Program-made: the position numbers and the translations under genes | From: Salinimicrobium sp050750585 | Lineage (GTDB): Bacteria; Bacteroidota; Bacteroidia; Flavobacteriales; Flavobacteriaceae | NCBI RefSeq assembly: GCF_050750585.1 | Contig: NZ_JBOJLM010000014.1 | Coordinates: 35,860-99,859 of the forward strand | Reading direction: 5' to 3' | DNA length: 64,000 nt | The notes under the pieces: model-generated | What the model was told of the DNA's origin: nothing | Seen by the model: the letters and a program-made list of their open reading frames with translations, nothing else | Database searches by the model: none | Shown: in pieces, positions 61,014-64,000 of the stretch | Layout: every line of letters starts with the position of its first letter | Position numbering within the stretch: the stretch's first letter is position 1

Positions 61014-62075
61014 TTATGGATTAAAAATATTTCCTGAAGAATGATCTTTTGAAGCTCCTGTGACCGAACCCAGCACGTTATTCTCTCCTCTTAGTTTAAG
61101 TACACCCAAAAAGGCAAAAATCAGGGCTTCTTTAAAATTCACTACTTCGGGCGCCGGAATTACAACTTGAGTTCTAGTACGCTTCTTAATTTCCTGGATC
61201 AGGAATTTGTTAAAAGCGCCACCACCTGTTACCAAAACTTTTTCTTCGGAAGAATCCCGAAATTCATTGGCGATCATTTCCGCAGCATGTTCGGTATAGG
61301 TTCTCAGAAGATCGGGAATAGCATCATACTTTTTCAAAAGCGGAAAAATGTGCTTTTGCACCCACTCTATTCCGAGGGACTTTGGAGGACGGAGTCCGTA
61401 AAATGGCATTTTTTCGAGTTCCTCCAGAAGCTTTGGCAGCACTTCTCCCGAAGCCGCCACTTCTCCGTCTTTATCAAATGGCAGGTTTATTTGTTGGGAA
61501 AGCACATTGAGCACAGTGTTTACGGCGCAAATATCATAAGCCAGGCGCTTACCACCGTTTATTGTAGAAATGTTTGCGAAACCGCCAATATTAAGGCAGT
61601 AATCGTATTCGCCAAACAACAATTCGTCACCAATAGGCACCAAAGGCGCGCCCTGGCCACCCAGCTGCACGTCTTGCACCCTAAAATCACATACCACCTT
61701 ACAATTTAAGATCTTTGGAAGCTCTGGTTGGTTGCCAATTTGCAGGGTGTATGCATTTTCGGGTTCGTGTTTTATTGTATGGCCATGACTACAAACAGCA
61801 TGGGTGTCAAAAATGTCATTTTTGGAAAGGAATTCTGAAATGACATTTCCAAGCAATTTCGTATAATCGGTGTCTAATTGCCGCAGCTGTTCTTCATTAT
61901 ATCCTACTGCTTCAGAAAGTTTCTTTTCCCATTCCGGAGAATAAGGAATGGTTTCCGCAGCAATAATTTTATAAGACCAGATTTCAGAAAAGGTGAAATT
62001 TACATGGGCTACATCAATGCCATCAAGGGAGGTTCCCGACATTACACCTACAACGTTATAGTTATTTTTGTTCAT
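61014..62075 (-). CDS. anmK: Anhydro-N-acetylmuramic acid kinase (AnmK)
   Basis: 353 residues, recycling enzyme that hydrolyses and phosphorylates anhydroMurNAc to MurNAc-6-P. Motifs: VVGVMSGTSLDGIDVA (about 8-23), GQGAPLVPIGDELLF (substrate/ATP region, about 150), LNIGGFANIST and VLTGGGAFN with K preceding (about 290; KVLVTGGGAFNKFL). The ATG at 62075 (MNKNNYNVVGVMSG) is chosen over the TTG at 62093. Works with mpl in the same pathway. Contains palindrome copy 11 (KNDIF). Confidence 0.93.
   Translation of the reverse strand: MNKNNYNVVGVMSGTSLDGIDVAHVNFTFSEIWSYKIIAAETIPYSPEWEKKLSEAVGYNEEQLRQLDTDYTKLLGNVISEFLSKNDIFDTHAVCSHGHTIKHEPENAYTLQIGNQPELPKILNCKVVCDFRVQDVQLGGQGAPLVPIGDELLFGEYDYCLNIGGFANISTINGGKRLAYDICAVNTVLNVLSQQINLPFDKDGEVAASGEVLPKLLEELEKMPFYGLRPPKSLGIEWVQKHIFPLLKKYDAIPDLLRTYTEHAAEMIANEFRDSSEEKVLVTGGGAFNKFLIQEIKKRTRTQVVIPAPEVVNFKEALIFAFLGVLKLRGENNVLGSVTGASKDHSSGNIFNP
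61808..61824. repeat. Dispersed palindrome, copy 11 (inside anmK)
   Basis: Exact consensus match, central T; the symmetry extends three bases on the left. A weaker relative sits at 61398-61414 in the same gene. It encodes KNDIF. Confidence 0.85.
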
Positions 62076-62098
62076 CACGGTAAAAATAGCCAACTCAA

Positions 62099-62129
62099 TT
62101 GAAAAAACGCATGTAAAAGGGTATCTTTG
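62099..62129 (+). promoter_or_regulatory. Acyl-CoA dehydrogenase promoter
   Basis: TTG at 62099-62101, 20 bases, TATCTTTG at 62122-62129: a full match to TTG-N17-23-TAnnTTTG. The start codon is 35 bases downstream. Confidence 0.7.
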
Positions 62130-62164
62130 ACCTTAAAATTCAACATTTTCTAAAAATATACTGA

Positions 62165-63307
62165 ATGGATTTCAAACTCACTGAAGAACATATTATGATC
62201 CGCGATGCGGCACGAGATTTTGCAAAGAACGAGTTGCTCCCCGGAGTAATTGAGAGGGATGAAAAACAGGAATTCCCGAAAGAACAGATCAAGAAAATGG
62301 GGGAACTTGGCTTTTTAGGCATGATGGTGTCTCCTGAATATGGCGGTGGCGGTATGGACACAGTGTCTTACGTGTTGGCTATGGAAGAGATTTCGAAGAT
62401 AGACGCATCGGCTTCCGTAGTAATGTCAGTAAACAATTCTTTGGTTTGTTGGGGGATTGAAAAATTCGGAAATGAAGAGCAAAAACAAAAGTATCTTCCA
62501 AAACTAGCCACAGGAGAATCTATTGGCGCCTTTTGTCTTTCTGAACCTGAAGCCGGAAGTGATGCGACTTCGCAAAGAACAACCGCGATTGAAAAAGACG
62601 ACCACTACCTTCTTAACGGAACAAAAAACTGGATCACCAATGGTAGTACTGCAGATTATTACATTGTGATTGCGCAAACACACCCTGAAAAAAAACACAA
62701 GGGAATTAATGCTTTTATCATTGAAAAGGGCTGGAAAGGCTTTGAAATTGGCCCAAAGGAGCAGAAATTAGGAATTCGTGGAAGTGATACCCACTCTCTA
62801 AACTTCAATGATGTAAAGGTTCCAAAAGAAAACCGGATTGGCGAAGATGGCTTCGGTTTTAAATTTGCGATGAAGACACTTTCTGGAGGACGTATTGGAA
62901 TTGCAGCGCAGGCTTTAGGAATTGCAGCCGGGGCTTATGAGCTTGCAAAAGAATATTCGAAAGTTCGCAAAGCTTTTGGAACAGAGATCATGAACCACCA
63001 GGCTATAGCTTTTAAATTGGCCGACATGCATACTTCAATAGAGGCTTCGCGCCATCTTGTAATGAAAGCAGCCTGTGATAAGGATAATGGAGAAAATTAT
63101 GATTTAAGTGGGGCCATGGCTAAACTCTTTGCTTCAAAAACAGCAATGGATGTCACTGTTGAAGCGGTACAGGTACACGGCGGAAACGGATACGTAAAAG
63201 AATACCACGTAGAGCGATTAATGCGAGATGCGAAGATCACTCAAATATATGAAGGTACTTCAGAGATCCAGAAAATTGTGATCTCCAGGAGCATTTTGAG
63301 AGATTAG
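62165..63307 (+). CDS. Acyl-CoA dehydrogenase
   Basis: 380 residues, FAD enzyme of fatty acid or branched-chain amino acid degradation. FAD-binding AFCLSEPEAGSDATSQRT (about 118-135) and WITNGSTADYYIV; substrate pocket LSGGRIGIAAQALGIAAG (about 237); catalytic base region QIYEGTSEIQKIVISR near the end (about 362-377) with the typical glutamate. This is the short-chain/butyryl type by length; substrate not proven. A terminator follows. Confidence 0.93.
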   Translation: MDFKLTEEHIMIRDAARDFAKNELLPGVIERDEKQEFPKEQIKKMGELGFLGMMVSPEYGGGGMDTVSYVLAMEEISKIDASASVVMSVNNSLVCWGIEKFGNEEQKQKYLPKLATGESIGAFCLSEPEAGSDATSQRTTAIEKDDHYLLNGTKNWITNGSTADYYIVIAQTHPEKKHKGINAFIIEKGWKGFEIGPKEQKLGIRGSDTHSLNFNDVKVPKENRIGEDGFGFKFAMKTLSGGRIGIAAQALGIAAGAYELAKEYSKVRKAFGTEIMNHQAIAFKLADMHTSIEASRHLVMKAACDKDNGENYDLSGAMAKLFASKTAMDVTVEAVQVHGGNGYVKEYHVERLMRDAKITQIYEGTSEIQKIVISRSILRD

Positions 63308-63337
63308 GATTGATTTAAAAACTGAATATAATTGGAT

Positions 63338-63368
63338 AAGCCCGGTCTTTAAGATCGGGCTTTTTTTG
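63338..63368 (+). terminator. Terminator of the acyl-CoA dehydrogenase gene
   Basis: 10-bp stem AAGCCCGGTC / GATCGGGCTT with one G-T pair and a 5-base loop, followed by at least six T residues. Confidence 0.92.
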
Positions 63369-63390
63369 TGGATATTTCCGGGATGTTGTT

Positions 63391-63425
63391 GTGGAACCCG
63401 GCACGGATTACAAATCCGCGCCAGC
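63391..63425. repeat. 35-base dispersed repeat, copy 1
   Basis: Starts GTGGAAC and ends CGGATTACAAATCCGC plus GCCAGC. It matches the second copy at 63577-63611 in 33 of 35 positions and contains the CGGATT/AATCCG hairpin. Confidence 0.85.
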
Positions 63426-63576
63426 CACATTTCGGAAGCGAGACCCTCCCCATCCGCCTGCGGCGGATTGCCCCTCCCTGGAAGGAGGGGTGCTGAGATT
63501 TGGTTCCAGATTAAGCTTTTCTACTGCAATCCCCCTCCTGCCTATTCCCCACGTTTTGATCATGATCCCATGATCC

Positions 63577-63611
63577 GTGGAACACGGTACGGATTACAAA
63601 TCCGCGCCAGC
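63577..63611. repeat. 35-base dispersed repeat, copy 2
   Basis: Direct repeat of 63391-63425 with two differences near the left side. It is followed by CGGGGGG and then the rRNA terminator. Confidence 0.85.
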
Positions 63612-63647
63612 GGGGGGTAGCCACAGGCCATGCTAATTTTAGGGCAT

Positions 63648-63683
63648 AAAAAAACCCTTCATCAAATAAATGATGAAGGGTTT
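63648..63683 (-). terminator. Terminator of the rRNA operon
   Basis: 13-bp perfect stem AAACCCTTCATCA / TGATGAAGGGTTT with a 6-base loop. On the minus strand a T run follows it directly. It lies five bases beyond the 5S 3' end. Confidence 0.9.
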
Positions 63684-63688
63684 AAAAG

Positions 63689-63793
<105 letters not shown>

Positions 63794-64000
63794 TTAAATC
63801 GTTGAGTAGTAATGAGATTTTAGTAGTGAGTAGTGAGATAAAAAATCTCAATACTCAATTCTCAATACTAACATCTAATAACTTTGACATAGTTGGAAAA
63901 TAATAATATAAGAAAACACTTTGAGCAAAGTAATTAAGCTTTAGGTTTCGCGCCCTCCGCCCCTGGTTCCCCCAATTGGGGGTTAGGGGGCAGAGGGGCT
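63794..64000. other. 23S-5S internal spacer (partial) with tandem and palindromic repeats
   Basis: Upstream of 5S on the minus strand. 63805-63872 holds repeated TAGTGAG/ TCTCAATAC units that can pair into a long imperfect hairpin. 63969-63982 is a perfect CCCCCAATTGGGGG palindrome within a C/G-rich block that runs to the window end. No sequence I recognise as 23S is present. Confidence 0.6.

Larger units (their letters stand above)
63308..63688. other. 381-base gene-free spacer rich in palindromic repeats
   Basis: After the acyl-CoA dehydrogenase terminator it holds two copies of a 35-base repeat (63391-63425 and 63577-63611) with a CGGATT-ACA-AATCCG hairpin, plus two GC-rich hairpins, ATCCGCC/GGCGGAT (63452-63468) and CCCCTCC/GGAGGGG (63471-63490), and finally the rRNA operon terminator. 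Short ORFs crossing the repeats read as LQIRAS or YKSAP peptides and are not genes. Confidence 0.7.

Noticed and set aside
63366..63620. Short ORFs with LQIRAS/YKSAP peptides.
   Set aside because: They are translations of a palindromic repeat cluster, not genes.

Overview
This window is chromosomal DNA from a member of the Flavobacteriaceae (Bacteroidota), probably close to Gramella/Christiangramia, Salegentibacter or Salinimicrobium. The family is supported by type IX secretion and gliding genes (porV, gldJ, a PorP/SprF protein, a giant protein with a gliding-motility C-terminal domain), the HPRT-adenylate kinase fusion, PafA, DUF5723, and promoters of the Bacteroidota type (TTG, then TAnnTTTG). 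Genus is an inference. I see no prophage, transposase, CRISPR array or resistance island; most of the window is core genome.

Layout. 1-11 kb: the 3' end of a large envelope protein, rlmB, a rhomboid protease, rarA, a three-gene block of secreted proteins (lipoprotein, DUF5723 barrel, repeat protein), then radC, a deacetylase-like gene, yjjG and mpl. 11-19 kb: a surface/gliding operon with a 1562-residue repeat protein, a PorP/SprF-like barrel carrying an exact internal 246-bp tandem duplication, and an OmpA/PD40 protein. 19-31 kb: DUF4136 lipoprotein, obgE, the hpt-adk fusion, purK-purE, an M3 peptidase, an ECF sigma factor with a small zinc-type anti-sigma candidate, a UbiA-like membrane protein and gcvP. 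30-36.5 kb: ketoacyl synthase III, methyltransferase, GT2 glycosyltransferase, pafA and an MlaEF-type ABC transporter. 36.5-49 kb: a five-gene operon (M28 peptidase, SDR, SprT-like, ManC, DUF389), pdhA-pdhC, cdd, porV, gldJ and murF. 49-57.5 kb: gapN, two tRNA-Val genes, the exbB-exbD-tonB-folC cluster and a glutamate dehydrogenase-nhaD pair. 57.5-64 kb: a nitrogen module (P-II, Amt, outer membrane barrel), anmK, an acyl-CoA dehydrogenase, and the 5S end of an rRNA operon read from the minus strand, surrounded by palindromic repeats.

How the genes work together. PorV and GldJ serve the type IX secretion system, the likely exporter of the giant surface protein, whose partners are the SprF-like barrel and the OmpA/PD40 protein. 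mpl, murF and anmK handle peptidoglycan synthesis and recycling. purK, purE and hpt-adk cover purine synthesis and salvage. ExbB/ExbD/TonB energise outer membrane uptake. P-II, Amt and the barrel probably form an ammonium uptake unit.

The most unusual signal is not a gene. A 17-bp palindrome, CAAAAATGNCATTTTTG, occurs 11 times with at most one mismatch, mostly inside unrelated coding sequences, like a highly iterated palindrome. Other points of interest are the perfect sprF duplication, a 32-nt palindrome directly upstream of a DUF4136 lipoprotein gene, a tRNA-Val(GAC) with C at position 33, and several families of dispersed hairpins.
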